Source: Mariniphaga anaerophila (GTDB taxonomy: Bacteria; Bacteroidota; Bacteroidia; Bacteroidales; Prolixibacteraceae). From it: DNA of 64,000 nt. The notes beneath the pieces are model-generated. The model was not told where the DNA came from. It saw only the letters and a list, made by a program, of their open reading frames with translations, and made no database searches. The stretch is taken from the NCBI RefSeq assembly GCF_900129025.1, contig NZ_FQUM01000002.1:558001-622000 (forward strand), read 5' to 3'. Positions 33,511 to 43,319 of the stretch are shown piece by piece. The stretch's first letter is position 1. Every line of letters starts with the position of its first letter. The position numbers were made by a program, and so were the translations under genes.

Positions 33511-35319
33511 TTACCATCCAGGATTCTGCCATTTCTGACCGGTCTGAGTCTCCAGTTTGGAAACCTCAGCCAACGGTATTGGCATCCAGTGATATTTTCT
33601 TTCGTATGACATTTTGCTGGGGGAGCTTGAGTCTAGAGTACCTACAAGAATTCGTTTATAAGAAAATGTATTATCTGCGTTTTTAGTAATCTCCATTCCT
33701 GTACTGAATTTCTCAACTATATTATCTTCGTCAGGCATGCTCCATCTTCTGGTGTCGAAATAACGATGTTCTTCGTAGCATAATTCAACCCTGCGCTCAT
33801 GGCGAACCAACAGTATAGCCTCTTCTTTTGAAGATGCTTTTACATCTACAGATGCTGGAAATCCGGCACGATGCCTGATTGTGTTCACATATTTCATTGC
33901 TTCATCTGTTTTGCCACATTCGGCAGCTGCCTCTGCTGCATTCAGGTAAACAGCTCCCAGACGATAGTATTTCCATGTTCCGTCGTCTTGCGGACGCAGT
34001 GGCCCTGATTCCGGGTGCATAAATTTTTTGGAATAGTAACCGGTACGTGTATGTGAGCGGTTATTAGGGTGTATTCCACAATTCCCTCCCACATAAGTTT
34101 CAATTTTTGTTGAAATGCCCGACATTAATTTATAACTGCCGTTATAAAATACTGTAGCATAAAAACGTGGGTCGCGGTCTTTGTAGGGGTTTTGGAGATC
34201 GTAACCTGAATCAGGATTGTAATTGGGTTGCAGTTTTGTTTCATCTTTGTATGGTTTAGCCAAATTCAGAACAGGTTTGCCGGTGGTAACCATATCAAAA
34301 GCATCTACAAGTTCCTGGGTAGGTACACATCCTGCCATATAACCCCCTTCAATAGGAAAGCCCCTGATAACAAAGTGCCCGGCAGCTTTATGCCTGTTTT
34401 GCCATATGGTTTCACGGTCACGCGGGTTTTCGTTCAAATCGGCTGTTTCAACAAAATATTCTTCATACGCACTGTTATACAGGTTTGTATTATGTACTTT
34501 GGTATATAATTCGTAGCCATTGGCAAGTAACATATCTAAACTCTCCTTGTTAACCTTGTATGCCCATTCCCAAATGTTTTCGCCACCATTGTTTTGCGGA
34601 CTTGCTGCAAATAGACTGGCCTCTGAACGAATAGCAGCAGCTATGGCTTTGGTCATTCGGTGAATTTCTGCCTCAGATTTGATTCTCCAGGGAAGTGTCT
34701 CGCATTGAATCGCGAAGTCACAGTCATCTACAATCTGTTCTGCACATTCCACAAAAGTATTTCTCTTCATTTTTGAGTAATCGTAGTCCAGCGGTATTGC
34801 TTCTGTTTCAATAGGAAGACCTCCATACCATTTAATCAGTTGGAGAAAAAAGTAGGCTCTTAACACATGAGCTTCTGCCGTCCAGCGTTCTCTAATCGCT
34901 TCTGTCTCTACAACAGCGGAAGGGATTCTCTCCAAAAAAACATTGATAGTACGTATCTGAGTCCAGTATTTACTCCAGTAAAGGCCATCCATAGAAGGAA
35001 TGTTAGGCTCTTCGAGCGGATGTCCTGTTGAGCTGGTCATTCCTTTGTACATTTTTGCTATTTGCAATCCCTGACCATCATCACAATCCCAGGTTTCGTC
35101 GCAAATGCCTGTAGGAATATTTGCCCAGAAGTAATACCAGAATCCTTTTTTTGGAATATTGTTGTAGCAGTTACTTAAGTATTTCGCAGTCAATTCAGGA
35201 TCCTGAAATACTTCGTTGAGTGTAACACGCCCGTCAGGTGTAACATCGAGTATATCTTCACACGAATAAAAAGATACGATGGCGATTAATAATATTATGA
35301 ATTTCTTTTTCATTTTCAT
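33511..35319 (-). CDS. SusD/RagB-family nutrient-binding lipoprotein
   Basis: This 602-residue lipoprotein (IAIVSFYSCEDILDVTPDG) has the SusD fold: WTQIRTINVFLERIP, HVLRAYFFLQLIKWYGGLPI, then VNTIRHRAGFP and ERRVELCYEEHRYFDTRRW. It is the lid for the 1091-residue SusC encoded 9 bp upstream. Only moderately similar to the other SusD in this locus, it suggests the two pairs handle different oligosaccharides or arose by an old duplication. Confidence 0.95.
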   Translation of the reverse strand: MKMKKKFIILLIAIVSFYSCEDILDVTPDGRVTLNEVFQDPELTAKYLSNCYNNIPKKGFWYYFWANIPTGICDETWDCDDGQGLQIAKMYKGMTSSTGHPLEEPNIPSMDGLYWSKYWTQIRTINVFLERIPSAVVETEAIRERWTAEAHVLRAYFFLQLIKWYGGLPIETEAIPLDYDYSKMKRNTFVECAEQIVDDCDFAIQCETLPWRIKSEAEIHRMTKAIAAAIRSEASLFAASPQNNGGENIWEWAYKVNKESLDMLLANGYELYTKVHNTNLYNSAYEEYFVETADLNENPRDRETIWQNRHKAAGHFVIRGFPIEGGYMAGCVPTQELVDAFDMVTTGKPVLNLAKPYKDETKLQPNYNPDSGYDLQNPYKDRDPRFYATVFYNGSYKLMSGISTKIETYVGGNCGIHPNNRSHTRTGYYSKKFMHPESGPLRPQDDGTWKYYRLGAVYLNAAEAAAECGKTDEAMKYVNTIRHRAGFPASVDVKASSKEEAILLVRHERRVELCYEEHRYFDTRRWSMPDEDNIVEKFSTGMEITKNADNTFSYKRILVGTLDSSSPSKMSYERKYHWMPIPLAEVSKLETQTGQKWQNPGW

Positions 35320-35328
35320 TTGTTTTAT

Positions 35329-38300
35329 TTAGAAGATTACATTTAATCCTACATTAAATGTTCTCATATTTGGATATTGCGTAGGTCCGGTCTGTTCCGG
35401 GTCAAAACCTTTTGTCTTCAGGTTGTGCCAGGTATATAAGTTATTCCCATTGATATACAAACGAATAGTTTCGGAACCTATAAGGCGGCAAACCCTTGCC
35501 GGGAAAGTGTAGCCTATCTCGGCATTTTTTAACCGCACAAACGAAGCGTCCATAATATAATAGTCATTCATAACGTGGCTGGTTGATGTAGTATTTGCCA
35601 GGCGGGGGTGTGAAATATTGATATCCTCTCCATTTAGCTTTTGTTCATAACGCTCTTCCGACCATCTGTCCATGTGCATATCGAAATATGCCTTAGCACT
35701 CAATTCTTCGAAAATACCGGCATCTGCATAATATTTACTGAACTTGCCAATCCCTTGAACTAAACAAGAAAAGTCAAGTCCTTTAAACTGAAGATTCAAA
35801 CTGGCGCCATATGTTGATTGAGGTAATAAACTTGAATATTTGATAGGAACGATATCCCTGTCGTTAATTACCCCGTCGTTATTTTGGTCAATATAAATGA
35901 AGTCTCCGGGAAGTGGAGTTCCAATTTCATATTTCAACCCGCTTTTCTCAATACCTTCTTGGCTATTAAAGAAGCCGCTTCCGTCTTTCCCTTTTTCGTC
36001 ATCTACCGAACGGTCTATCTGGTACCCCCAGTTCTGGCCGAGGGCGAATCCTGTTGCCCGATAACGGTAAGCATAATCTTCGGGCAGCTGAGCTTCGTCA
36101 GCGTACAATACTTTATTTTTATTGTAGCTATAATTAAGCCCTACCCCCAGTGAGAAGTCTTTATTGATTGTTTTATTGTATCCTGCTTCAATTTCAAACC
36201 CTTTGTTATTCACCTTCCCCATATTCACCTTTGGCAAAGTATATTGAGGCCTGCCCTGAATTTCAGGAATAATTCCGCGGGAAATCAGAATCTGATCTCG
36301 ATCTTCAACAAAATAGTCAAATGCCAGAGTGAAATTTCTGTATAAACTTAAATCGAGGGCATAGTTTTGCTTCTCCGCAATTTCCCAGGTGATGTCAGGA
36401 TTTCCAATATAATTTTCCTCTATTTTTCCTCCATGGCCTAAACTTGGAACAGGCAGTACCAAAACGTCGGCATTTGTCCATCCGTTTGGATTAATTTTGT
36501 CGAGGTACAAAAAGCGGGCATTGCCAATTTTGTCATTACCAACTTTCCCGAAAGAACTTCTTACTTTTAAGTTTGTGATGACGTCATTATTTTTCAAAAA
36601 GGCCTCATTGCTGACAACCCATCCGGCGGATACCGCAGGGAAAAAACCAAAACGTTTATTTGGCGAGAATTGCTCGGAGCCATTGTAACCCATATTTACC
36701 TCAAATAAGTAGCGGTCATCGTAAGCATAGGTGCCTCTGACAGAAAGTCCAATTACATTAAAAGGCAGGTATTTATCCGTTACATTGTCATCCTGAGAGG
36801 CTTCCTTGTAATCTCTCTGGGCTAAAACCAGCCCTCCCAAACGATGTTTTTCCCCAAATAATTTTTGATAGTTAACTTGCCATTGTAAGTTTAAGAAATA
36901 GCCCGAAGCAGTACCTTTACTTACAGAAATCGGTCCTTCTGAATCGTCATCTCCTCCTTCAAGTGTATAAATGTAGTCATCGTCGCCGTTTCTTATCCAC
37001 CGGTAACGAACGTAGGGATGATCGCCTACTATTGTAGATCTGGCATGGCTGTCATAAGAAACCTGGGCTTTGGTAGACAAGCCAGGAGTAATAAATCCTA
37101 AATCAATGTCTAAGCCCGCAACAGCATTTAATCCTGAATTGGTATCTTCTCTGTATCCTGCCCGGTTTAGCAATGCGTATGCAGAACGCAGCGGATCATT
37201 AGGATCGCAAACTACCCGGTTGGGTAATGCCGGGCTAACCACATTATTGAATTGTAACATGTAGTCGGTATTGGACAACGGACCGGCCGAGGTGGGACGG
37301 TGGGTCAATGACCCTACGAAAATTTCGGAAATAGATTCTTTGGTAGAATTTACTTTCTCAACATAGCTGAATAAGTTCGCAAAGACTTTAATATTTTCAT
37401 TAAAATGATAGTCAATGTTTGAGCGGAAATTATATCTGTCAAGAGAAGATTGAGGATTATAACCTAGCTGCTCCTTATTTTCTACATTAAATATACCTCC
37501 CTGGTTAACATAGCCTGTATTGATGAAATATTGAACTTTATCGCTTCCTCCCGAAAGGTTTACGTTGGTTTTAACCATAGGCGCAAACTTTTTAAACAGT
37601 ATATTTTGCCAGTTCTGGTTGGGATGCCAATACGGATCTTCCGGGTTTCCTGTTTCCCAGGTTTCGAACAGCCTTATATCTTCTTTTGAAAATTCAGAAT
37701 AGTCGCCGGCCCCCTCATTTTTCCTTGCTTCATTGCGCAATACCGCATAATCCCATGAATTGATGCGTTCCGGTTGAAAGGCAAATTGTTGCATACTATA
37801 TTCGGCAGACACATTAACTTCAACTTCGCCTTTCTCCCCCCTCTTTGTAGTAATAAGTATTACTCCGTTGGCCCCGCGCACACCAAACACTGCTGTAGCA
37901 GAGGCGTCTTTCAATACCGAAATATTGGCAATTTCGTGTGGGTCGATACTGGAAAGGTTATCATACGGGACTCCATCTACCAGAATAAGGGGGCTCGTTC
38001 CGTTAGTGGTAGCCGCACCTCTTAAGAAGAGATTTACATTTTCACGTCCGGGTTCTCCACTTGTTTGAATAGTAGTTAAGCCGGGAAGCCGTCCTGCAAG
38101 CGCCGAAGCAACATTGGTTGTAGGTGTCTTGAGTAGGTCTTTGTTGGTAACAGATGCAACAGATCCTGTTATAGTTACTTTTTTCTGAGCTCCGTAAGCA
38201 ACTACTACAACTTCATCGAAAGTTTCTACATCCGAAACCATTTTGATTCTGATGGCTTTGTTGCCGGTAACTTCTATTTCCTGTGATTGATACCCTATGT

Positions 38301-38604
38301 ATGAGAATACCAAAGTAACAGGCATGGGGACAGAAATGGAGAAATTGCCGTCAATATCTGTAACTACTCCATATCTTGTCGAGCCTTTCACAACAATATT
38401 TACCCCAATAAGTGGTTCTCCGCTTTCGTCAACCACTGTCCCTTTTATGGTTTCGTTCTGCTGTTCAATACTGACTTTATCCGGGATTGCACTAACTGTG
38501 CCGGGTGAAGTAATTATGTGAAATAAAGAAAGAGAACCGATTAGAATAATCCTCTTTAAACGGTAAGAAAATATTTTTTGTTGATTTTGTAATTTATACT
38601 TCAT
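35329..38604 (-). CDS. SusC/RagA TonB-dependent outer-membrane transporter
   Basis: This 1091-residue SusC is the promoter-proximal gene of the PUL. The carboxypeptidase-regulatory-like domain GTVVDESGEPLIGVNIVVKG lies at residues about 53-125 and the TonB-box-like region FDEVVVVAYG follows. The plug contains TSGEPGRENVNLFLRGA and ILVDGVPYDNL, then ILKDASATAVFGVRGANGVI. The barrel ends with TFNVGLNVIF. It imports oligosaccharides through the outer membrane. It diverges from the HTCS regulator, which presumably controls it. Confidence 0.95.
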   Translation of the reverse strand: MKYKLQNQQKIFSYRLKRIILIGSLSLFHIITSPGTVSAIPDKVSIEQQNETIKGTVVDESGEPLIGVNIVVKGSTRYGVVTDIDGNFSISVPMPVTLVFSYIGYQSQEIEVTGNKAIRIKMVSDVETFDEVVVVAYGAQKKVTITGSVASVTNKDLLKTPTTNVASALAGRLPGLTTIQTSGEPGRENVNLFLRGAATTNGTSPLILVDGVPYDNLSSIDPHEIANISVLKDASATAVFGVRGANGVILITTKRGEKGEVEVNVSAEYSMQQFAFQPERINSWDYAVLRNEARKNEGAGDYSEFSKEDIRLFETWETGNPEDPYWHPNQNWQNILFKKFAPMVKTNVNLSGGSDKVQYFINTGYVNQGGIFNVENKEQLGYNPQSSLDRYNFRSNIDYHFNENIKVFANLFSYVEKVNSTKESISEIFVGSLTHRPTSAGPLSNTDYMLQFNNVVSPALPNRVVCDPNDPLRSAYALLNRAGYREDTNSGLNAVAGLDIDLGFITPGLSTKAQVSYDSHARSTIVGDHPYVRYRWIRNGDDDYIYTLEGGDDDSEGPISVSKGTASGYFLNLQWQVNYQKLFGEKHRLGGLVLAQRDYKEASQDDNVTDKYLPFNVIGLSVRGTYAYDDRYLFEVNMGYNGSEQFSPNKRFGFFPAVSAGWVVSNEAFLKNNDVITNLKVRSSFGKVGNDKIGNARFLYLDKINPNGWTNADVLVLPVPSLGHGGKIEENYIGNPDITWEIAEKQNYALDLSLYRNFTLAFDYFVEDRDQILISRGIIPEIQGRPQYTLPKVNMGKVNNKGFEIEAGYNKTINKDFSLGVGLNYSYNKNKVLYADEAQLPEDYAYRYRATGFALGQNWGYQIDRSVDDEKGKDGSGFFNSQEGIEKSGLKYEIGTPLPGDFIYIDQNNDGVINDRDIVPIKYSSLLPQSTYGASLNLQFKGLDFSCLVQGIGKFSKYYADAGIFEELSAKAYFDMHMDRWSEERYEQKLNGEDINISHPRLANTTSTSHVMNDYYIMDASFVRLKNAEIGYTFPARVCRLIGSETIRLYINGNNLYTWHNLKTKGFDPEQTGPTQYPNMRTFNVGLNVIF

Positions 38605-39018
38605 GACTGAATATTAGAATTTGATTAACATTAAAAGCAATGCTAAAAGATGACCTTTTACCCCTTTTAAACAGGATGAATTTTGTTATTTCCATAAGCA
38701 TGAGATTTTTCGTTAACAGATAATTTTAAGTTTTCCCATTTGAGCATAAACCGAAGTGCAGTTATGCAGGTGAAATTTTGTAAGCAACCAGATTTTTTGT
38801 TTAATCCCATAGTTTCAGATTTTAATTTGTGCGCACAAATTTAGGAGCCGGGTGTACAAATAAGCTATTAAAATCGTTTGTTTTTTTATTTTAAAAATAC
38901 TTATCCTCTATGTTTTATTATGATTTGTACAATAGAGCAAAATAAACGAACGAAAAAGGCATGCGGGGTGAACATTCGTTTTTGTACATTGCGGGCATTG
39001 AAGATTAAAGATGAAAAT
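38605..39018. other. Divergent intergenic region between susC and HTCS
   Basis: These 414 bp hold the divergent promoters of the PUL. A perfect 18-bp palindrome is at 38824-38841. On the minus strand TAAATTTG (38843 to 38836) matches TAnnTTTG, but the CAAA-type -33 element is too close (13 bp). No gene is supported; an in-frame extension of the HTCS ORF to 38878 lacks a signal peptide at its start. Confidence 0.55.
38824..38841. promoter_or_regulatory. Perfect 18-bp palindrome upstream of susC and HTCS
   Basis: AATTTGTGCGCACAAATT is perfectly self-complementary and lies in the divergent promoter region, overlapping a minus-strand TAnnTTTG match. HTCS boxes are usually direct repeats, so this dyad suggests a second regulator. 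Confidence 0.5.
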
Positions 39019-42000
39019 ATGCGTTTTTGGGTGATTCTCCTTTTAACAACTATAAATTTTGTTCAAAACACATATGCGCTAAACAAAAAACTGGAGGTGT
39101 CTAATTTTTGTTTCAGGCATTTAACAGTAGATGACGGGCTGCCTCATTCAGATGCCAATGTAACTGTTCAGGACGAACATGGATATATCTGGATTGGTTC
39201 TTATTCCGGATTAAGTCGTTATGACGGCTACAAAGTTCACAACTTTTATAACGAACTCAGTAAAATTAACAATTCCTACCTGAATCGTATCACTGATATC
39301 TCGGTTGATACTGATGGAATGTTATGGCTGGCTACGTTTGCCGGCGTTCAGCTATTTGACCCAAACCGTGAATGTTTCGTTCCTCTGACTGTTCGAAATG
39401 AAGTAATTTTTGAAGATGACTATGAAATAGAAAAAATAGTAGCAGCAGGAAAATTTTATCTGTTTGTAAAGAATAACAGGAACAGGCTCATTGTGTACAA
39501 AAAACATGACAATAACGTTCTTACGCGTGAGCCCTTTAGCTTGAATGCCAAATGTTTTTCTCTGTTTTGCGACAATGAAGACCGTGTTTGGATAAGTACC
39601 GATGAAGGACTATATGTTTGGCAGGAGAACAGTGAGTTTATTCATTTAAAGCTGGCAGAGTCACTAAGTAAGACAGAAGGAGGGACAATTCGTTTTTCAT
39701 TAATCGATTCAAACGATAACCTGTTATTCGCCACCGAAAAAAGCCTGTTTCGTTGTGAAGAAGATGTGAATACGTTATTTCGAAACGACAATAATGTATT
39801 GAGTAAAGTGAAACGAATGCCCGTGGATTTTTCGAATGGACTGATTACTGATGCTGTTGAAGACTGCCAGGGAAATTATTGGGTAAGCTCGTTAAAAGGT
39901 TTATTTTTTTTACATAATGAAGTAAATCAATATTCTTGTAAACCCATTTATGCAGGTAATTTGAATAGTAGCCTGAACTCCGATTTTATTAGCAATTTGT
40001 TTATAGACAGAAGCGATAATCTCTTTATATCTACCTATGGAGGAGGGGTAAATATTTTTGATTTACACCAGAAACCTTTTCTTCAGATACAGCATTTGCC
40101 TTTTTCTAAAAATACATTATCAGAAAAAATAGTCAGGGCAATAGCAGACGATGGAGATTATCTTTGGCTGGGTACGAATTCAATGGGACTAAATCGTTTG
40201 AATAAAGAAACCGGAATTTTTACTGCATTCACTCATGACGTAAACGAATCTGAAAGCATCGGAGCCGACGGTATAAGAGCATTGCTGAATGATGGTAACG
40301 GACACTTGTGGATAGGACATACCAAGGGCTTGGATATGGTTTCCTCTACTTCCGGAAAACAACTGCGTTTTGTACATATGGACGCAGAGGCTGGATTTCC
40401 GTCGTCCGAAGCATCATGCATTGCCAAAGACTGTTTTAATCAAATATGGGTAGGTACTTGGAATAGTGGTATTTGCCGTATCCGCGAAAACGAAAACGGG
40501 CAATTTGAAACCAGTGCCTTTAAAACTTTAAATTCTAATTATCCTGCATTTTCTCCTTCGAGAATTATTACCGTTTATGCAGATTCTCTTCGCCCTGAAG
40601 TTTTTTATTCGTCAGGAAAACAAATCATCCGATTGTTTTTGGACAAGAAGGGAGATGTTTCAGAAGCATATATTTATCAGGGAGATGAAAAAAAGGAACA
40701 TTCGTTAAGCTCTAATTACATATGTTCCATTCGTCGTGAAAATGATTCAATATTGTGGGTCGGATGCATAGGAGGCGGAATAAACAGGATGACGCTACTT
40801 CCGGACGGGGACTATAAAGCGGAAATTTTTTCCTCGGAGGAAGGCATAAACCAAAGAGACATTGAATGCATCGAGATCGATAATCAGGGAAATATTTGGG
40901 GAGGAGGAAATGGATTGGTTCGATACCAGAAAAAAACAGGAGTTTTTAAGTCGTACAGACCTGTTAACGGGATTACAACCAATAGTTACAAGGTTGGAGC
41001 TTCTTGCGTTGGAAAGGATGGATTGATATATTTGGGAGGTATTAAAGGTGTTGTTTATTTTAACCCAGAAAATATTCTGGATAACATGCTGGTAGCAAAA
41101 CCGAGGGTTTCTGCAATAGCGGTTAATAACCACAGAAAAGTATTGTCAGATAAATTGAAGCTAAACTACAAAGAAAATAATCTTACATTATGTCTGACGT
41201 CTACACATTATGCAAGCCCTAAAAACTGCCAGTTTCTGTATCGTCTGGTAGGATACGATAAAAAGTGGAAATTAAGCCCTTCCCATTCTAATATGGTTTA
41301 TTACACCAACCTCCCTTACGGAAAATATATTTTTGAAATGCAGGCATCTAATCCTGATGGAATATGGAGCTTTGACACATATTCTTTACCTGTTGAAATA
41401 CAGCCACCATGGTGGTTGTCTGGTTCGGCAAAGGGCATGTATTTAATTTTGTTCTTATTGTCTTTTTATATAATATATTTCTACCTGTTGCGATGGATAA
41501 ACCTGAAAAAACAGTTGAAAATAAAAGAGATACACGAAGTCCAAAATGAACGTATTCATGAACTGCAACTTGAGTTTTTTACAAATATATCCCACGAATT
41601 CAGAACTCCATTAACATTGATTTTAGGAACAGTAGAAAAGTTTTCTCAGGAAAACAGATGGAATGCTTCTTACGGAGAGGTGTTGGTGAAAAATGTAAGA
41701 AGACTAATGTGTATGATAGATAACCTGATGGATTTCAGAAAAACAGAAACAGAAAATCCTGAGCTTACACTACAGGAGGAGGACGTTAACCTTTTTTTGC
41801 ATAAACTATCTAAAGACTTTTATAACTTGGCATCAGTTAGGCAGATCGAACTCATAACTGATATTCCGAAGGAGGAAAGAAGAGTATGGTTTGATACTGA
41901 AATTATGGAGAAAATATTCCTGAATCTATTAAATAATGCATTTAAATATACACAAAAGGGAGGTGCAATTGAAGTTAAAATGTTAACTGAACAAGATGAG

Positions 42001-43188
42001 TATAAACCTGCATTTGATAATAGATACGAAATTTCAGCCAAGCAACCTTTAAAGGATAGCATCCGGTTTTATATACGCGATACAGGGACAGGCATCTCAA
42101 AAGAATCTATAAATAAGATATTTACCCGGTATTACCGTATTCATGATTCGGAATACGATCCGCACCTGGGCTCGGGAATAGGGCTTGCGCTGGTGAAAAG
42201 CCTTATTCAGCTTCATAAAGGTAGCCTTTTGGTTTCCAGTGAGCGTGATAAAGGTACAGACTTTTTTATCTCGATTCCTTGTCGCAGGGAAGATTATGGA
42301 GGAATAGGACTCCTGGCCAAAGAAGAGCAAAAAAACGCGTCAACAGGAGATATATTACTCGACAGGCAGGAAAAAGAATTGCTTCTCAAAGAGAAGAAAA
42401 ATGGCGATAACGAATTTGGAGTTGACGAAAAGCCGCTGCTTCTTTTAGTAGAAGACAATGATGAGGTTCGAACATTTCTGTCCGGTTGTTTACAAAACCA
42501 GTTTCAGATTATACAATCGGTTGACGGCATGGATGCTCTTGAAATAATTCAGGATAACACGCCTGATATTATAGTGAGTGATATGATGATGCCCAATATG
42601 GATGGAAACATATTGTGCAGAACACTGAAGAACAGCACGAAAAATAATCAGATACCTTTTGTTATGCTGACGGCTAAGAATTCTTTGGAGGCTCGTATTG
42701 AAGGCACCAACGCAGGAGCCGATGCTTATCTTAGCAAACCAGTAAGCCTGAAATTGCTCCACTCAACAATTCGGAACCTGCTTGATAATAAGAAAAGGAT
42801 AAAAAAATATATTTCCTCGAATTATTTATCAGACACCATTGAAGATACAGTGCAATGTAAGGACAAAGCTTTTTACGATAATCTGTTAAAGTTAATAGAG
42901 TCAAATATTTCAGATGTTAACCTTGATGTTGATTTCATTAGTAACACGATGGGGTATAGCCGCACCCGTTTATACCAAAAAGTAAAGCAAATAACTGGCA
43001 TGCCTATAAAAGAACTGGTACGTACTATCCGTTTACAAAAAGCGATACAAATTATGGCAGAAGAAGACTTGTCAATTTCAGAGGTTATTATCAGAATTGG
43101 TTTTCAAAGTCAATCATATTTTACAAGTATTTTTAAGAAAAAATATGGGGAAACTCCGGCACAATTTGTACGCAATTTAAAGAAATAG
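39019..43188 (+). CDS. Hybrid two-component system (HTCS) regulator
   Basis: The ATG at 39019 begins a signal peptide (MRFWVILLLTTINFVQNTYA), giving 1389 residues. The N-terminal half is a periplasmic reg_prop beta-propeller sensor (repeated GYIWIGSYSGLSRYD-type blades), then Y_Y_Y and a TM helix near residue 815. The kinase has H-box FTNISHEFRTPLTLIL, N-box LLNNAFKYTQKGG and G1 DTGTGI. The receiver is LLLVEDNDEVRTFLS with Asp in IIVSDMMMPNMDG. A C-terminal AraC helix-turn-helix follows (IRIGFQSQSYFTSIFKKKYG). HTCS proteins sense oligosaccharides and activate the adjacent PUL. Confidence 0.95.
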   Translation: MRFWVILLLTTINFVQNTYALNKKLEVSNFCFRHLTVDDGLPHSDANVTVQDEHGYIWIGSYSGLSRYDGYKVHNFYNELSKINNSYLNRITDISVDTDGMLWLATFAGVQLFDPNRECFVPLTVRNEVIFEDDYEIEKIVAAGKFYLFVKNNRNRLIVYKKHDNNVLTREPFSLNAKCFSLFCDNEDRVWISTDEGLYVWQENSEFIHLKLAESLSKTEGGTIRFSLIDSNDNLLFATEKSLFRCEEDVNTLFRNDNNVLSKVKRMPVDFSNGLITDAVEDCQGNYWVSSLKGLFFLHNEVNQYSCKPIYAGNLNSSLNSDFISNLFIDRSDNLFISTYGGGVNIFDLHQKPFLQIQHLPFSKNTLSEKIVRAIADDGDYLWLGTNSMGLNRLNKETGIFTAFTHDVNESESIGADGIRALLNDGNGHLWIGHTKGLDMVSSTSGKQLRFVHMDAEAGFPSSEASCIAKDCFNQIWVGTWNSGICRIRENENGQFETSAFKTLNSNYPAFSPSRIITVYADSLRPEVFYSSGKQIIRLFLDKKGDVSEAYIYQGDEKKEHSLSSNYICSIRRENDSILWVGCIGGGINRMTLLPDGDYKAEIFSSEEGINQRDIECIEIDNQGNIWGGGNGLVRYQKKTGVFKSYRPVNGITTNSYKVGASCVGKDGLIYLGGIKGVVYFNPENILDNMLVAKPRVSAIAVNNHRKVLSDKLKLNYKENNLTLCLTSTHYASPKNCQFLYRLVGYDKKWKLSPSHSNMVYYTNLPYGKYIFEMQASNPDGIWSFDTYSLPVEIQPPWWLSGSAKGMYLILFLLSFYIIYFYLLRWINLKKQLKIKEIHEVQNERIHELQLEFFTNISHEFRTPLTLILGTVEKFSQENRWNASYGEVLVKNVRRLMCMIDNLMDFRKTETENPELTLQEEDVNLFLHKLSKDFYNLASVRQIELITDIPKEERRVWFDTEIMEKIFLNLLNNAFKYTQKGGAIEVKMLTEQDEYKPAFDNRYEISAKQPLKDSIRFYIRDTGTGISKESINKIFTRYYRIHDSEYDPHLGSGIGLALVKSLIQLHKGSLLVSSERDKGTDFFISIPCRREDYGGIGLLAKEEQKNASTGDILLDRQEKELLLKEKKNGDNEFGVDEKPLLLLVEDNDEVRTFLSGCLQNQFQIIQSVDGMDALEIIQDNTPDIIVSDMMMPNMDGNILCRTLKNSTKNNQIPFVMLTAKNSLEARIEGTNAGADAYLSKPVSLKLLHSTIRNLLDNKKRIKKYISSNYLSDTIEDTVQCKDKAFYDNLLKLIESNISDVNLDVDFISNTMGYSRTRLYQKVKQITGMPIKELVRTIRLQKAIQIMAEEDLSISEVIIRIGFQSQSYFTSIFKKKYGETPAQFVRNLKK

Positions 43189-43319
43189 CAACCCAATTTC
43201 TCCAACAAGAGTCCATGAAAAATCCAGAATGAACGAGTATATCCAATTTTCTTCTTTGAAAGAAAATGCACAAAAACGAGTCTCATTTGCTACTGCTCAA
43301 GAACAAAAATTTTAAACTC

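Noticed and set aside
38878-39018. Longer HTCS start
   Set aside because: The extra 47 residues lack similarity and would bury the signal peptide that begins at 39019.
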